Shown here: one piece after another, positions 16,468 through 25,964 of the stretch | Position numbering within the stretch: position 1 is the stretch's first letter | How the letters are laid out: every line of letters starts with the position of its first letter | Assembly (NCBI RefSeq): GCF_003143935.1 | Contig: NZ_QFRX01000001.1 | Span: 5,534,924-5,598,923 of the forward strand | Direction: 5' to 3' | Source: Streptomyces sp. Act143 | GTDB lineage: Bacteria; Actinomycetota; Actinomycetes; Streptomycetales; Streptomycetaceae | DNA length: 64,000 nt | The notes under the pieces: model-generated | What the model saw: only the letters and a program-made list of their open reading frames with translations | Told to the model about the DNA's origin: nothing | Database searches by the model: none | Program-made: the position numbers and the translations under genes

Positions 16468-19287
16468 TTGTCCCCGACCAGCGAGACCGCACACGGCGGC
16501 CGCCGACTCGTCATCGTCGAGTCGCCAGCCAAGGCGAAGACGATCAAGGGCTATCTCGGCCCTGGTTACGTCGTCGAGGCGAGCGTCGGGCACATCCGCG
16601 ACCTCCCCAACGGCGCCGCGGAGGTGCCGGAGAAGTACACCGGCGAGGTGCGCCGCCTCGGCGTGGACGTCGAGCACGACTTCGAGCCGATCTATGTCGT
16701 CAACGCCGACAAGAAGGCCCAGGTCAAGAAGCTCAAGGACCTGCTGAAGGACTCCGACGAGCTCTTCCTCGCCACCGATGAGGACCGCGAGGGCGAGGCC
16801 ATCGCGTGGCACCTGCTCGAAGTCCTCAAGCCCAAGGTCCCGGTCAAGCGGATGGTGTTCCACGAGATCACCAAGGACGCGATCCGCGCGGCCGTCGCCA
16901 ACCCGCGCGACCTCAACCAGCGCATGGTCGACGCCCAGGAGACCCGCCGCATCCTCGACCGCCTCTACGGCTACGAGGTCTCGCCGGTCCTGTGGAAGAA
17001 GGTCATGCCGCGGCTGTCGGCGGGCCGCGTCCAGTCCGTCGCCACCCGGCTCGTCGTCGAGCGGGAGCGCGAGCGCATCGCGTTCCGCTCCGCCGAGTAC
17101 TGGGACCTGACGGGCACCTTCGGCACCGGCCGCGCCGGCGACCCGAGCGACCCGTCGACCCTCGTGGCCCGGCTCCAGACCGTCGACGGCAAGCGGGTCG
17201 CGCAGGGCCGTGATTTCGACTCCCTGGGGCAGCTGAAGAGCGCGAACACCCTCCACCTCGACGAGGCGAACGCCCGCGCCCTGGCCGCCGCGCTGGAGAA
17301 CACCGACTTCGCCGTCCGGTCCGTCGAGTCCAAGCCGTACCGCCGCTCGCCGTACGCCCCGTTCCGGACGACGACCCTCCAGCAGGAGGCCAGCCGCAAG
17401 CTCGGCTTCGGCGCGAAGGCGACCATGCAGGTCGCCCAGAAGCTGTACGAGAACGGCTACATCACCTACATGCGTACGGACTCCACGACGCTCAGCGACA
17501 CCGCTGTCGCCGCGGCCCGCGCGCAGGTCACGCAGCTGTACGGCGCCGACTACCTGCCGTCCGCCCCGCGCACCTACGCCGGGAAGGTCAAGAACGCGCA
17601 GGAGGCGCACGAGGCGATCCGCCCCTCGGGTGATCGTTTCCGCACGCCCGCCGAGACCGGTCTGACCGGCGACCAGTTCAAGCTGTACGAGCTGATCTGG
17701 AAGCGGACCGTCGCCTCCCAGATGAAGGACGCGACCGGCAACTCCGTCACGGTCAAGATCGGCGGCACCGCCGCCGACGGCCGGGACGTCGAGTTCAGCG
17801 CGTCCGGCAAGACGATCACCTTCCACGGCTTCCTGAAGGCCTACGTCGAGGGCGCCGACGACCCGAACGCCGAGCTGGACGACCGTGAGCGCCGGCTGCC
17901 GCAGGTCAGCGAGGGCGACCGGCTCTCCGCCGAGGAGATCACGGTCGACGGGCACGCCACCAAGCCCCCGGCCCGCTACACCGAGGCGTCGCTGGTCAAG
18001 GAGCTCGAAGAGCGCGAGATCGGCCGCCCGTCGACGTACGCGTCGATCATCGGCACCATCCTCGACCGCGGCTACGTCTTCAAGAAGGGCACGGCCCTCG
18101 TGCCGTCCTTCCTCTCCTTCGCCGTGGTCAACCTCCTGGAGAAGCACTTCGGGCGGCTCGTCGACTACGACTTCACCGCCAAGATGGAGGACGACCTCGA
18201 CCGCATCGCCCGCGGTGAGGCGCAGTCCGTGCCGTGGCTGAAGCGGTTCTACTTCGGCGAGGGCACGGTGGGGGGTGCCGCCGACGCCGGCAACGGCGAC
18301 GGGGACCACCTCGGCGGCCTCAAGGAGCTGGTGACCGACCTGGGCGCGATCGACGCGCGCGAGGTGTCGTCGTTCCCGGTGGGCAACGGCATCGTGCTGC
18401 GGGTCGGGCGCTACGGCCCGTACATCGAGCGCGGTGAGAAGGACACGGACGGCCACCAGCGGGCCGACGTGCCCGACGACCTCGCGCCCGACGAACTGTC
18501 CGTCGAGTACGCCGAGGAACTGCTCGCCAAGCCGAGCGGCGACTTCGAGCTCGGCGCCGACCCGGTCAGCGGCAACCAGATCATCGCCCGCGCCGGCCGC
18601 TACGGCCCGTACGTCACCGAGGTGCTCCCCGAGGGCACCCCGAAGACCGGCAAGAACGCCGTGAAGCCGCGGACCGCCTCGCTGTTCAAGTCGATGTCCC
18701 TGGACACGGTGACGCTGGAGGACGCCCTCAAGCTGATGTCGCTGCCGCGGGTCGTCGGCGCCGACGCCGAGGGCCAGGAGATCACCGCGCAGAACGGGCG
18801 CTACGGGCCGTACCTGAAGAAGGGCACGGACTCGCGCTCGCTCCAGACGGAGGAGCAGCTCTTCACCATCACCCTCGAAGAGGCGCTCGCGATCTACGCC
18901 CAGCCCAAGCAGCGCGGCCGGGCCGCCGCCAAGCCGCCGCTGAAGGAGCTGGGCACCGACCCGGTCAGCGAGAAGCCGGTCGTGGTCAAGGACGGCCGCT
19001 TCGGGCCGTACGTCACCGACGGGGAGACCAACGCGACCCTGCGCTCCGGCGACAGCGTCGAGGACATCACCCCCGAGCGCGGCTACGAACTCCTCGCCGA
19101 GAAGCGGGCGAAGGGCCCCGCGAAGAAGACGGCGAAGAAGGCGCCCGCCAAGAAGACGGCCGCGAAGAAGGCCGCCCCGGCCAAGAAGACGGCGGCCAAG
19201 AAGACCGCCGCGAAGAAGACGACGACGGCCGCGAAGAAGACGACCGCGAAGAAGGCGGCGGCTTCGAAGGCGGCGTCGGAGGACTGA
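16468..19287 (+). CDS. topA: DNA topoisomerase I
   Basis: 939 aa from TTG 16468, chosen because GGAGAGAAG lies 7 nt upstream and the protein then begins SPTSETAHGGRRLVIVESPAKAKTIKGYLG, as I recall for S. coelicolor TopA. The Toprim domain (IVESPAKAKTI...DEDREGEAIAWHL) is followed by the catalytic domain with the active-site Tyr334 in ITYMRTDST. Four C-terminal R(Y/F)GPY repeats replace zinc fingers. The last 60 or so residues form a Lys/Ala-rich tail (units such as AKKTAAKK), the actinobacterial DNA-binding tail linked to processivity. It is an essential enzyme that relaxes negative supercoils. Confidence 0.98.
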   Translation: MSPTSETAHGGRRLVIVESPAKAKTIKGYLGPGYVVEASVGHIRDLPNGAAEVPEKYTGEVRRLGVDVEHDFEPIYVVNADKKAQVKKLKDLLKDSDELFLATDEDREGEAIAWHLLEVLKPKVPVKRMVFHEITKDAIRAAVANPRDLNQRMVDAQETRRILDRLYGYEVSPVLWKKVMPRLSAGRVQSVATRLVVERERERIAFRSAEYWDLTGTFGTGRAGDPSDPSTLVARLQTVDGKRVAQGRDFDSLGQLKSANTLHLDEANARALAAALENTDFAVRSVESKPYRRSPYAPFRTTTLQQEASRKLGFGAKATMQVAQKLYENGYITYMRTDSTTLSDTAVAAARAQVTQLYGADYLPSAPRTYAGKVKNAQEAHEAIRPSGDRFRTPAETGLTGDQFKLYELIWKRTVASQMKDATGNSVTVKIGGTAADGRDVEFSASGKTITFHGFLKAYVEGADDPNAELDDRERRLPQVSEGDRLSAEEITVDGHATKPPARYTEASLVKELEEREIGRPSTYASIIGTILDRGYVFKKGTALVPSFLSFAVVNLLEKHFGRLVDYDFTAKMEDDLDRIARGEAQSVPWLKRFYFGEGTVGGAADAGNGDGDHLGGLKELVTDLGAIDAREVSSFPVGNGIVLRVGRYGPYIERGEKDTDGHQRADVPDDLAPDELSVEYAEELLAKPSGDFELGADPVSGNQIIARAGRYGPYVTEVLPEGTPKTGKNAVKPRTASLFKSMSLDTVTLEDALKLMSLPRVVGADAEGQEITAQNGRYGPYLKKGTDSRSLQTEEQLFTITLEEALAIYAQPKQRGRAAAKPPLKELGTDPVSEKPVVVKDGRFGPYVTDGETNATLRSGDSVEDITPERGYELLAEKRAKGPAKKTAKKAPAKKTAAKKAAPAKKTAAKKTAAKKTTTAAKKTTAKKAAASKAASED

Positions 19288-19325
19288 GACAAGCCGCGAT
19301 GCCCCATCGGGGCTTCGCAAAACGA

Positions 19326-19356
19326 ACGCCCCGGCATCACTTTGGTGTCGGGGCGT
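19326..19356 (+). terminator. hairpin after topA
   Basis: Stem ACGCCCCG (19326-19333) pairs with CGGGGCGT (19349-19356) around a partly paired 15-nt loop. A second small hairpin (GCCCCATCGGGGC) lies just upstream. Together they separate topA from the tmk fusion. Confidence 0.65.
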
Positions 19357-19411
19357 GCGCACGTTCGGACGGGCGCCGCGTCCTGTCGGTGCTGCCCGAT
19401 AGGCTGAAAGC

Positions 19412-22400
19412 ATGACGCGAGCCGAGCAGCCAACGGCCCACCACCCGGCCCCCGACGACGCCCTTGCAGCGGACTCCCGCGAGCGCGCCGTCCGCGCCCT
19501 GCTGCGCCAACCTCAGCTCAGGCGGCTGTGGAGCGCGCAGTTGGTCGGTGGGATCGGCGACGCCCTGGCACTTCTGGTGCTGGTCGTCCTCGCCCTCCAG
19601 GCGGCGATCGCCGAGGGCTCCTTCGGAGGCGGTTACCGAGGTGTGGCGTTCGCAGTGGCGACCGTCTTCGGGGTGCGCATCCTGGCCACGCTGCTGTTCG
19701 GCGCGGTGCTCCTCGGCCCCCTGACGTCCCTCACCTCGCAGGAGGGGCCGCTCGACCGCCGCTGGACCATGGTCGGCGCGGACGGGGTCCGGGCGGCGCT
19801 GCTGATCGTCGCGCCCCTGTGGATCGACTGGACGCCGGAGAACGCGCTGGCGATGCTCCTGGTGACGGCCTTCGTCACCGGCGTCGCCGAGCGCTTCTGG
19901 ACCGTGTGCCGGGAGAGCGCGGCGCCCGCCCTGCTCCCGGCCCCGCCGCCGGAGGGCGCGACGGTACGACCGCTGCCGGACCACCTCGACGCGCTGCGCC
20001 GCCTGTCGCTGCGTACGGGCTTCGTGGCGATCCCCCTGGCCGCTGCCGGGCTCGTCGCCGCCGCCCTCGTCAACAACCTGCTGGGTGCCGGGATCGACTG
20101 GTTCGACCAGCACCAGGCGGCGCTCGCGTCGTATGTCGCGGCCGGCCTGTTCGCCGCGTCGCTGTCCGTGCTGACCTTCCTGGAACTGCCCGACCTGCGC
20201 ACCCCGCGCGCGCGGTCGCCGCTGGAGGGCCTGCGCCGCCCCAAGACGGGCACCGGCGTCGACAAGGGCCGCACCGGCGTGCTGCCGCTGCTGGTCCTCG
20301 CCTCCGCCGCCGTCGCGGGCGCGATCTCCGCCGCCGTCGCCGTGTCCGTGCTGCACGCCAAGGACCTGGGCGGCGGACCGGTGACGTACGGCCTGCTGGT
20401 GCTCGCGCTGACCGGCGGGGTCGTCGTCGGCATCCGCACGGCGCCCAAGGTGCTGGTCTCGCTCTCACGCCGCCGTCTGCTCGCGCTCGCGATCGCCTTC
20501 ACCGGCGTCGCCCTGCTCGCCGCGGGCCTGGTCCCGGACGTCACCACCGTCCTCCTCATCGTCGCGCTGGCCGGGATCGGCGCGGGCGTGGCCGCCAACA
20601 CCGGGCACGCACTGCTGGACCAGGAGACCGAGGACTACCGCCGCCCGCGCACGACCGAGCATCTGCACGCGGTCGTACGGGTCTTCGTGGCACTCGGCGC
20701 GCTCATCGCGCCTCTGGTGGCCGCGCTGATCGGACCGCACCGGCTGGAGAGCGGCAAGTTCGTCTTCGCGCACGGCGGGGCGGCTTTCACGCTGATGCTG
20801 GTCGGCGCGCTGCTGCTGCCGGTGGCCGCGCTGGTGCTCGCCAAGGTCGACGACCGCTCCGGCGTGCCGCTGCGGCAGGACCTGCGGGACGCGCTGCTCG
20901 GCGGCGACGACCCGGTGACGGCACCCGCCGCGAACGGCTTCTTCATCGCCCTGGAGGGCGGCGACGGCGCCGGTAAGTCCACCCAGGCCGAGGCGCTCGC
21001 CGAGTGGATAAGGGCCAAGGGCCACGAGGTCGTCGTCACGCGCGAGCCGGGCGCCACGCCGGTCGGCAAGCGGCTGCGGTCGATCCTGCTGGACGTGTCG
21101 AGCGCCGGTCTGTCCCACCGCGCGGAGGCGCTGCTGTACGCGGCGGACCGCGCGGAGCACGTGGACACCGTCGTCCGTCCCGCGCTGGAGCGGGGCGCGG
21201 TCGTCATCTCCGACCGGTACATCGACTCGTCGGTGGCGTACCAGGGCGCGGGCCGTGACCTGTCCCCGACCGAGATCGCCCGCATCAACCGGTGGGCGAC
21301 GGACGGGCTGGTGCCGCACCTGACCGTCCTGCTCGACGTCTCCCCGGAGATCGCCCGGGAGCGGTTCACCGAGGCGCCGGACCGGCTGGAGTCGGAGCCC
21401 GCGGAGTTCCACGCGCGCGTGCGCTCCGGATTCCTGACCCTGGCCGCCGCCGACCCCGGCCGGTACCTGGTGGTGGACGCGGGCCAGGAGCCCGAGGCCG
21501 TCACCACCGTCGTACGGCACCGCCTCGACCAGCTGCTGCCGCTCTCCGAGCAGGAGATCCGGGAGCAGGAGGAGGCCCGGCGCAAGGCCGAGGAGGAAGC
21601 GCGCCGCAAGGCCGAGGAAGAGGCCGCGCGCAAGGCCGAGGAGGAGCGCCTGGAGCGCGAGCGCCAGGAGCAGCTGGAGCGGCTGCGCGCCGAGGAGGAG
21701 GAGCGCAAGCGGCGCGAGCTGGAGGAGGCGCAGCGGCGCGAGGCCGAGCGGCAGGCGGAGGAGGCCCGGCAGCGGGCCGAGGAAGCGCGCAAGCGGGCCG
21801 AGGAGGAGCGGGCCCGCCTCCTCGCCGAGGAGAAGGCGCGGGCCGAGGAGGAAGCGCGCCGCAAGGCCGAGGAGGACCGGCGGCGCAAGCAGGCCGAGGA
21901 AGAGGCGCGGCTGCGGGCCGAGGCCGAGGCGCGGCGCGTGGAGAAGCAGCGCAAGGCCGAGGAGGCGCTGCTGCGGGCCGAGGAGGCGCGGCGGCTCGCC
22001 GAGCAGGCGTCCGCGGCGGCCGAGGCGGGCCCGAAGAAGCCGACGCCGTCCGCGGTGGGGCCGGACGCGGCGACCGTGCCGACGCCGGTGGTGACGCCGA
22101 CGAACGCGTCGGGCGGGCCGGTGGAGGAGACGGCGGTGCTGCGGAAGGTCTCCGACACGGCCTCCGGCGAGGCCTCCGCCAAGATTTCCGACAAGGTCTC
22201 CGACGAGGCGGGTGCCGGTGCGGGGCGTGCCGCTGAGGAGCCGTCGGCCGAGGGGCGTGGCTCCGAGGGGCGTGGCTCCGAGGGGCGGGTTCCTGACAAT
22301 GAGGTGACCGCCGAGCTGCCCAAGCCTCCGCCGGCTTCGGCCGCTGACGAGACCGCGGTGCTGCCTCCCGTCGTGCCGGGCGCGGCGGACGAGACGGCCG

Positions 22401-22759
22401 TGCTGCCGCCGGTGGTGCCGGGGGCCGCTGACGAGACCGCGGTGCTGCCTCCCGTGGTGCCGGGTGCGGCCGACGAGACGGCTGTGCTGCCGCCCGTGCC
22501 GGGCGAGGCTCCGGTGGACCGGGTGCCGCCGGGGTTCTTCCGGGAGGAGCGGGCGCGGCCCGACGGGGCCGAGGACCGTACGCGGGAGATGCCTCAGGTC
22601 GACGAGACCGGGGCGCCCCGGCGGCGGCCGCGGTCGGACTGGGCCGAGGAGACCCCGCTGGACGATCTGCCGTCGCTCGCCGACGAGTTGCTGGGCCCGC
22701 GGGACGGCGAGGAGTTCGGTGACGGTCGCGGACGGCGTGGGCGGGGACGCCGGGGCTGA
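19412..22759 (+). CDS. tmk: MFS-like membrane protein fused to thymidylate kinase, with coiled coil and repeat tail
   Basis: 1115 aa. Residues about 30-495 hold some 10-12 hydrophobic helices of MFS-transporter type. Residues about 508-715 form a complete dTMP kinase: P-loop EGGDGAGKST (about 515-523), TREPG, ISDRYIDSSVAYQG, and LDVSPEIARERF. Residues about 715-875 are a long Ala/Glu/Arg/Lys coiled coil. The C-terminus carries four 14-residue repeats containing DETAVLPPV. The kinase makes dTDP for DNA synthesis; why it is membrane-tethered is unknown. The same fusion follows topA in other streptomycetes (SCO3542), so this is a stable architecture, not an assembly error. Start ATG 19412. Confidence 0.95.
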   Translation: MTRAEQPTAHHPAPDDALAADSRERAVRALLRQPQLRRLWSAQLVGGIGDALALLVLVVLALQAAIAEGSFGGGYRGVAFAVATVFGVRILATLLFGAVLLGPLTSLTSQEGPLDRRWTMVGADGVRAALLIVAPLWIDWTPENALAMLLVTAFVTGVAERFWTVCRESAAPALLPAPPPEGATVRPLPDHLDALRRLSLRTGFVAIPLAAAGLVAAALVNNLLGAGIDWFDQHQAALASYVAAGLFAASLSVLTFLELPDLRTPRARSPLEGLRRPKTGTGVDKGRTGVLPLLVLASAAVAGAISAAVAVSVLHAKDLGGGPVTYGLLVLALTGGVVVGIRTAPKVLVSLSRRRLLALAIAFTGVALLAAGLVPDVTTVLLIVALAGIGAGVAANTGHALLDQETEDYRRPRTTEHLHAVVRVFVALGALIAPLVAALIGPHRLESGKFVFAHGGAAFTLMLVGALLLPVAALVLAKVDDRSGVPLRQDLRDALLGGDDPVTAPAANGFFIALEGGDGAGKSTQAEALAEWIRAKGHEVVVTREPGATPVGKRLRSILLDVSSAGLSHRAEALLYAADRAEHVDTVVRPALERGAVVISDRYIDSSVAYQGAGRDLSPTEIARINRWATDGLVPHLTVLLDVSPEIARERFTEAPDRLESEPAEFHARVRSGFLTLAAADPGRYLVVDAGQEPEAVTTVVRHRLDQLLPLSEQEIREQEEARRKAEEEARRKAEEEAARKAEEERLERERQEQLERLRAEEEERKRRELEEAQRREAERQAEEARQRAEEARKRAEEERARLLAEEKARAEEEARRKAEEDRRRKQAEEEARLRAEAEARRVEKQRKAEEALLRAEEARRLAEQASAAAEAGPKKPTPSAVGPDAATVPTPVVTPTNASGGPVEETAVLRKVSDTASGEASAKISDKVSDEAGAGAGRAAEEPSAEGRGSEGRGSEGRVPDNEVTAELPKPPPASAADETAVLPPVVPGAADETAVLPPVVPGAADETAVLPPVVPGAADETAVLPPVPGEAPVDRVPPGFFREERARPDGAEDRTREMPQVDETGAPRRRPRSDWAEETPLDDLPSLADELLGPRDGEEFGDGRGRRGRGRRG
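22342..22509 (+). repeat. four 42-nt tandem repeats in the tmk fusion tail
   Basis: Units start at 22342, 22384, 22426 and 22468, each encoding a (A)ADETAVLPPVVPG-type 14-mer; the fourth is slightly degenerate. Third-base variation alternates between copies, showing that protein-level selection or old duplication dominates. Confidence 0.85.
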
Positions 22760-22843
22760 GGCCGGCGGTGGGGCGGCGTTGTCAGTGCCGCACCGCACAA
22801 TGGATGCCGCGACCCCAACCGTGACGAAAGGGCGGCGACACGC

Positions 22844-24049
22844 ATGACCGTCTGGGACGACCTCGTCGGGCAGGACAAGGTGAGTGAGCAGCTGAGTGCT
22901 GCCGCTCGGGATGCCGACGCGTTCGTCACCGCCGCCGCTTCGGACGCGCCGCCGCCCGTGGCGTCGAAGATGACGCACGCGTGGCTGTTCACCGGGCCGC
23001 CGGGCGCCGGGCGAACGCAGGCCGCGCGGGCCTTCGCCGCCGCGCTGCAGTGCGTGAGCCCGGACCGGGCCCTCGGCGGGGTCCCCGGGTGCGGGTTCTG
23101 CGACGGCTGCCACACCGCCCTCGTCGGGACGCATGCCGACGTCACCACCGTGGCCGCCGTCGGTACGCAGATCCTCGCCGACGACATGCGGGACACCGTC
23201 CGGAAGTCCTTCACGTCGCCGGCGAACGGCCGCTGGCAGGTGATCCTCGTGGAGGATGCCGAGCGGTTGAACGAGAAGTCGGCGAACGCCGTGCTGAAGG
23301 CGGTCGAGGAGCCCGCCCCCCGCACGGTCTGGCTTCTCTGCGCCCCCTCCATCGAGGACGTCCTGCCCACCATCCGCTCCCGCTGCCGGCACCTCAACCT
23401 GCGGACCCCCTCCGTGGACGCCGTCGCCGACCTGCTCGTACGCCGGGAAGGCATCGAGCCGGACGTGGCGGCGGCCGTCGCCCGGGCCACGCAGGGGCAT
23501 GTCGCCCGGGCCCGCCGACTGGCCACCGACCCGGCCGCGCGGGAGCGCAGGGCCGCGGTCCTCAAGCTCCCCCTGCGCGTCGACGACGTCGGCGGCTGCC
23601 TCAAGGCGGCACAGGAACTCGTCGACGCCGCCGCCGAGGACGCCAAGCTGCTCGCCGAGGAGATGGACGGCAAGGAGACCGAGGAGCTGAAGGCGGCGCT
23701 GGGCGCGGCCCAGGGCGGGCGGCTGCCGCGCGGCACGGCGGGCGTGATGAAGGACCTGGAGGACAAGCAGAAGCGCCGCAGAACCCGGACCCAGCGCGAC
23801 AGCCTCGACGTCGCGCTGACCGACCTCACCGGCTTCTACCGCGACGTCCTCGCCCTTCAGCTCGGCTCCCGCGTGGCCATCGCCAACGCGGACGCGGAGG
23901 ACGCCCTGGAGCGGCTCGCGCGCGGCAGTTCCCCGGAGTCCACGCTCCGCCGCATCGAGGCGATCGCCGCCTGCCGCGATGCCCTCGACCGCAATGTGGC
24001 GCCGCTGCTCGCGGTGGAGGCGATGACGATGGCGCTGAGAGCCGGCTGA
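22844..24049 (+). CDS. holB: DNA polymerase III delta-prime subunit (HolB-like)
   Basis: 401 aa clamp-loader AAA+ subunit. The P-loop reads GPPGAGRTQAA with Arg where ATPases have Lys, as expected of delta-prime, which does not hydrolyse ATP. A zinc module (C...CGFCDGC) follows, then the sensor region LPTIRSRCRHLNL with the SRC arginine-finger motif. The start ATG 22844 lies behind GAAAGGG. It is 84 nt downstream of the tmk fusion; tmk-holB pairing is common in bacteria. Confidence 0.95.
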   Translation: MTVWDDLVGQDKVSEQLSAAARDADAFVTAAASDAPPPVASKMTHAWLFTGPPGAGRTQAARAFAAALQCVSPDRALGGVPGCGFCDGCHTALVGTHADVTTVAAVGTQILADDMRDTVRKSFTSPANGRWQVILVEDAERLNEKSANAVLKAVEEPAPRTVWLLCAPSIEDVLPTIRSRCRHLNLRTPSVDAVADLLVRREGIEPDVAAAVARATQGHVARARRLATDPAARERRAAVLKLPLRVDDVGGCLKAAQELVDAAAEDAKLLAEEMDGKETEELKAALGAAQGGRLPRGTAGVMKDLEDKQKRRRTRTQRDSLDVALTDLTGFYRDVLALQLGSRVAIANADAEDALERLARGSSPESTLRRIEAIAACRDALDRNVAPLLAVEAMTMALRAG

Positions 24050-24158
24050 CCGCCCGCGGAAGCGACCCGTACCGACGATCAACAGGGGGTTGACCAGGTA
24101 ACTCGTACGAGCAGGATCGAGCACGGAGAGCATTCGTGCGGCTGCGCAGAGTTACGCT

Positions 24159-24178
24159 CGCCTGATGCACATCAGGCG
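24159..24178. promoter_or_regulatory. 20-bp palindrome overlapping the start codon of the hydrolase gene
   Basis: CGCCTGATG (24159-24167), CA, CATCAGGCG (24170-24178): 9-bp perfect arms with the ATG start inside the left arm. In mRNA it would form a hairpin hiding the start codon; on DNA it could be an operator. Its role is unknown. Confidence 0.5.
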
Positions 24179-25778
24179 CAGTCCCCGCTCCGCAGACCCG
24201 CTCGACCCGCCCCCCACCCCGCCCCGCCACCGGCGCACCCGCACCGGCGGTGCCGTGCTCGCCCTCGCCGCGCTGCTCGTCTCCGCGTGCTCCTCGGGGA
24301 GCGCGACGGGCTCCCCGAACTCGGCGGCGGAGGCGGCGCTGGCCGCGCTGCCGAAGGCCACGCCGGCCGCCCTCGCCTCGTACTACGGGCAGAAGCTGAG
24401 CTGGCGCAGCTGCGGTGTCCCCGGCTTCCAGTGCGCCACGATGAGGGCGCCGCTGGACTACGACAAGCCGGACGCCGGTGACGTGCGCCTCGCCGTGGCC
24501 CGCAAGAAGGCGACCGGCTCCGGCAAGCCGCTCGGCTCGCTGCTGGTGAACCCGGGCGGGCCGGGCGGCTCCGCGGTCGGCTATCTCCAGGCGTACGCCG
24601 GGATCGGCTACCCCGCCGAGGTCCGCGCCCGGTACGACATGGTCGCGGTCGACCCGCGCGGCGTCGCCCGCAGCGAGCCCGTCGAGTGCCTGGGCGGGCG
24701 GGACATGGACACGTACACGCAGACCGACACGACACCCGACGACACGGAGGAGACCGACGAACTCGTCGCCGCGTACCAGAAGTTCGCGGAGGGCTGCGGG
24801 GCCCGGTCACCCGAGCTGCTGCGCCATGTGTCCACCGCCGAGGCGGCCCGGGACATGGACATCCTGCGGGCCGCGCTGGGCGACGGGAAGCTGACGTACG
24901 TCGGGGCGTCGTACGGGACGTTCCTCGGGGCGACGTACGCGGGCCTGTTCCCGGACCGGGTCGGCCGACTGGTGCTGGACGGCGCGATGGACCCCTCGCT
25001 CCCCGCCCGCCGCATGAACCTGGACCAGACGGCGGGCTTCGAGACGGCGTTCCAGTCGTTCGCGCGGGACTGTGTGCAGCAGCCGGACTGCCCGCTGGGC
25101 AAGAAGGCGGACCAGGTGGGGACCAGGCTGAAGGCCTTCTTCGGCAAGCTGGACGCGCACCCGATCCCCACCGGCGACGCGGACGGCCGCAAGCTCGGTG
25201 AGGCCCTCGCCACGACCGGCGTGATCGCGGCGATGTACGACGAGGGCGCCTGGGCGCAGCTGCGCGAGGCGCTGACGTCGGCGATGAAGGACAACGACGG
25301 CGCGGGGCTCCTGGTCCTCTCGGACAGCTACTACGAACGGGACGCCGGCGCCCGCTACTCGAACCTGATGTTCGCCAACGCCGCCGTGAACTGCCTCGAC
25401 CTGCCCGCCGCGTTCTCCACGCCGGACGAGGTGCGCGCGGCGCTCCCCGAGTTCGAGAAGGCGTCCCCGGTCTTCGGCGAGGGTCTGGCCTGGGCCTCCC
25501 TGAGCTGCGCGTACTGGCCGGTGAAGGCCACGGGCGAGCCGCACCGCATCACCGCGCGCGGCGCCGCCCCGATCGTCGTCGTCGGCACCACCCGCGACCC
25601 GGCGACGCCGTACCGCTGGGCGCGGGCGCTGGCGTCCCAGCTCACCTCGTCCCGCCTGCTGACCTACGAGGGCGACGGCCACACCGCCTACGGCCGCGGC
25701 AGCACCTGCATCGACTCCGCGATCGACGCCTATCTCCTGCACGGGACGCCTCCGGAGCGGGGCAAGCGCTGCTCGTAA
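24165..25778 (+). CDS. secreted alpha/beta-hydrolase lipoprotein (tripeptidyl aminopeptidase-like)
   Basis: 537 aa. A long basic N-terminus precedes the hydrophobic segment GGAVLALAALLVSAC, whose lipobox VSAC indicates a surface lipoprotein. The peptidase S33/TAP fold shows the nucleophile elbow GASYGT with Ser249, the oxyanion motif NPGGPGGS, and the C-terminal Asp/His region GTTRDPATPYRWA...YEGDGHTAYGRGS. These families release tripeptides or hydrolyse esters outside the cell; the actual substrate is unknown. Cysteines near the C-terminus are characteristic. It is the last core gene before the tRNA and matches SCO3540 in position. Confidence 0.92.
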   Translation: MHIRRSPRSADPLDPPPTPPRHRRTRTGGAVLALAALLVSACSSGSATGSPNSAAEAALAALPKATPAALASYYGQKLSWRSCGVPGFQCATMRAPLDYDKPDAGDVRLAVARKKATGSGKPLGSLLVNPGGPGGSAVGYLQAYAGIGYPAEVRARYDMVAVDPRGVARSEPVECLGGRDMDTYTQTDTTPDDTEETDELVAAYQKFAEGCGARSPELLRHVSTAEAARDMDILRAALGDGKLTYVGASYGTFLGATYAGLFPDRVGRLVLDGAMDPSLPARRMNLDQTAGFETAFQSFARDCVQQPDCPLGKKADQVGTRLKAFFGKLDAHPIPTGDADGRKLGEALATTGVIAAMYDEGAWAQLREALTSAMKDNDGAGLLVLSDSYYERDAGARYSNLMFANAAVNCLDLPAAFSTPDEVRAALPEFEKASPVFGEGLAWASLSCAYWPVKATGEPHRITARGAAPIVVVGTTRDPATPYRWARALASQLTSSRLLTYEGDGHTAYGRGSTCIDSAIDAYLLHGTPPERGKRCS

Positions 25779-25787
25779 CCCCTCCTC

Positions 25788-25818
25788 CCGGCCCCGGAGC
25801 GGCTGCCTCCGGGGCCGG
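25788..25818 (+). terminator. hairpin after the hydrolase gene
   Basis: A 12-bp perfect stem (25788-25799 with 25807-25818) with a 7-nt loop, 10 nt after the stop codon. Confidence 0.8.
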
Positions 25819-25886
25819 TGCGGAGCACCCCCGGAAACTGTGTAGACTTACCGACGTTGCTGATCGCACCATAGTGCGGTCGGCGC

Positions 25887-25960
25887 GCCGCCTTAGCTCA
25901 GATGGCCAGAGCAACGCACTCGTAATGCGTAGGTCTCGGGTTCGAATCCCGAAGGCGGCT
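25887..25960 (+). tRNA. tRNA-Thr (anticodon CGT)
   Basis: A full cloverleaf: acceptor GCCGCCT/AGGCGGC with discriminator T at 25960, D-stem GCTC/GAGC, anticodon stem ACGCA/TGCGT with loop CTCGTAA (anticodon CGT at 25921-25923, reading ACG), and T-stem TCGGG/CCCGA with loop TTCGAAT. CCA is not encoded. The final part (from 25931) is repeated imperfectly at 61670-61700, so its 3' end is the probable integration site of the downstream island. A -10-like TAGACT lies at 25843-25848. Confidence 0.97.
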
Positions 25961-25961
25961 C
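25931..25961 (+). repeat. left attachment-like repeat (attL), inside the tRNA-Thr 3' end
   Basis: 31 nt covering the variable loop, T-arm and 3' acceptor strand of the tRNA plus one base. It matches 61670-61700 at 28 of 31 positions in direct orientation. Six further bases (ATGCGT) match upstream of both copies, offset by a 3-nt insertion in the right copy. Confidence 0.7.
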
Positions 25962-25964
25962 TGT

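Noticed and set aside
16345..19413. 1022-codon minus-strand open frame antisense to topA
   Set aside because: Leu/Arg/Val/Gly shadow frame; topA on the other strand is unambiguous.
20465..24133. 1222-codon minus-strand open frame opposite tmk and holB
   Set aside because: Shadow of two well-supported genes; repeated Leu/Gly/Arg composition without domain signatures.
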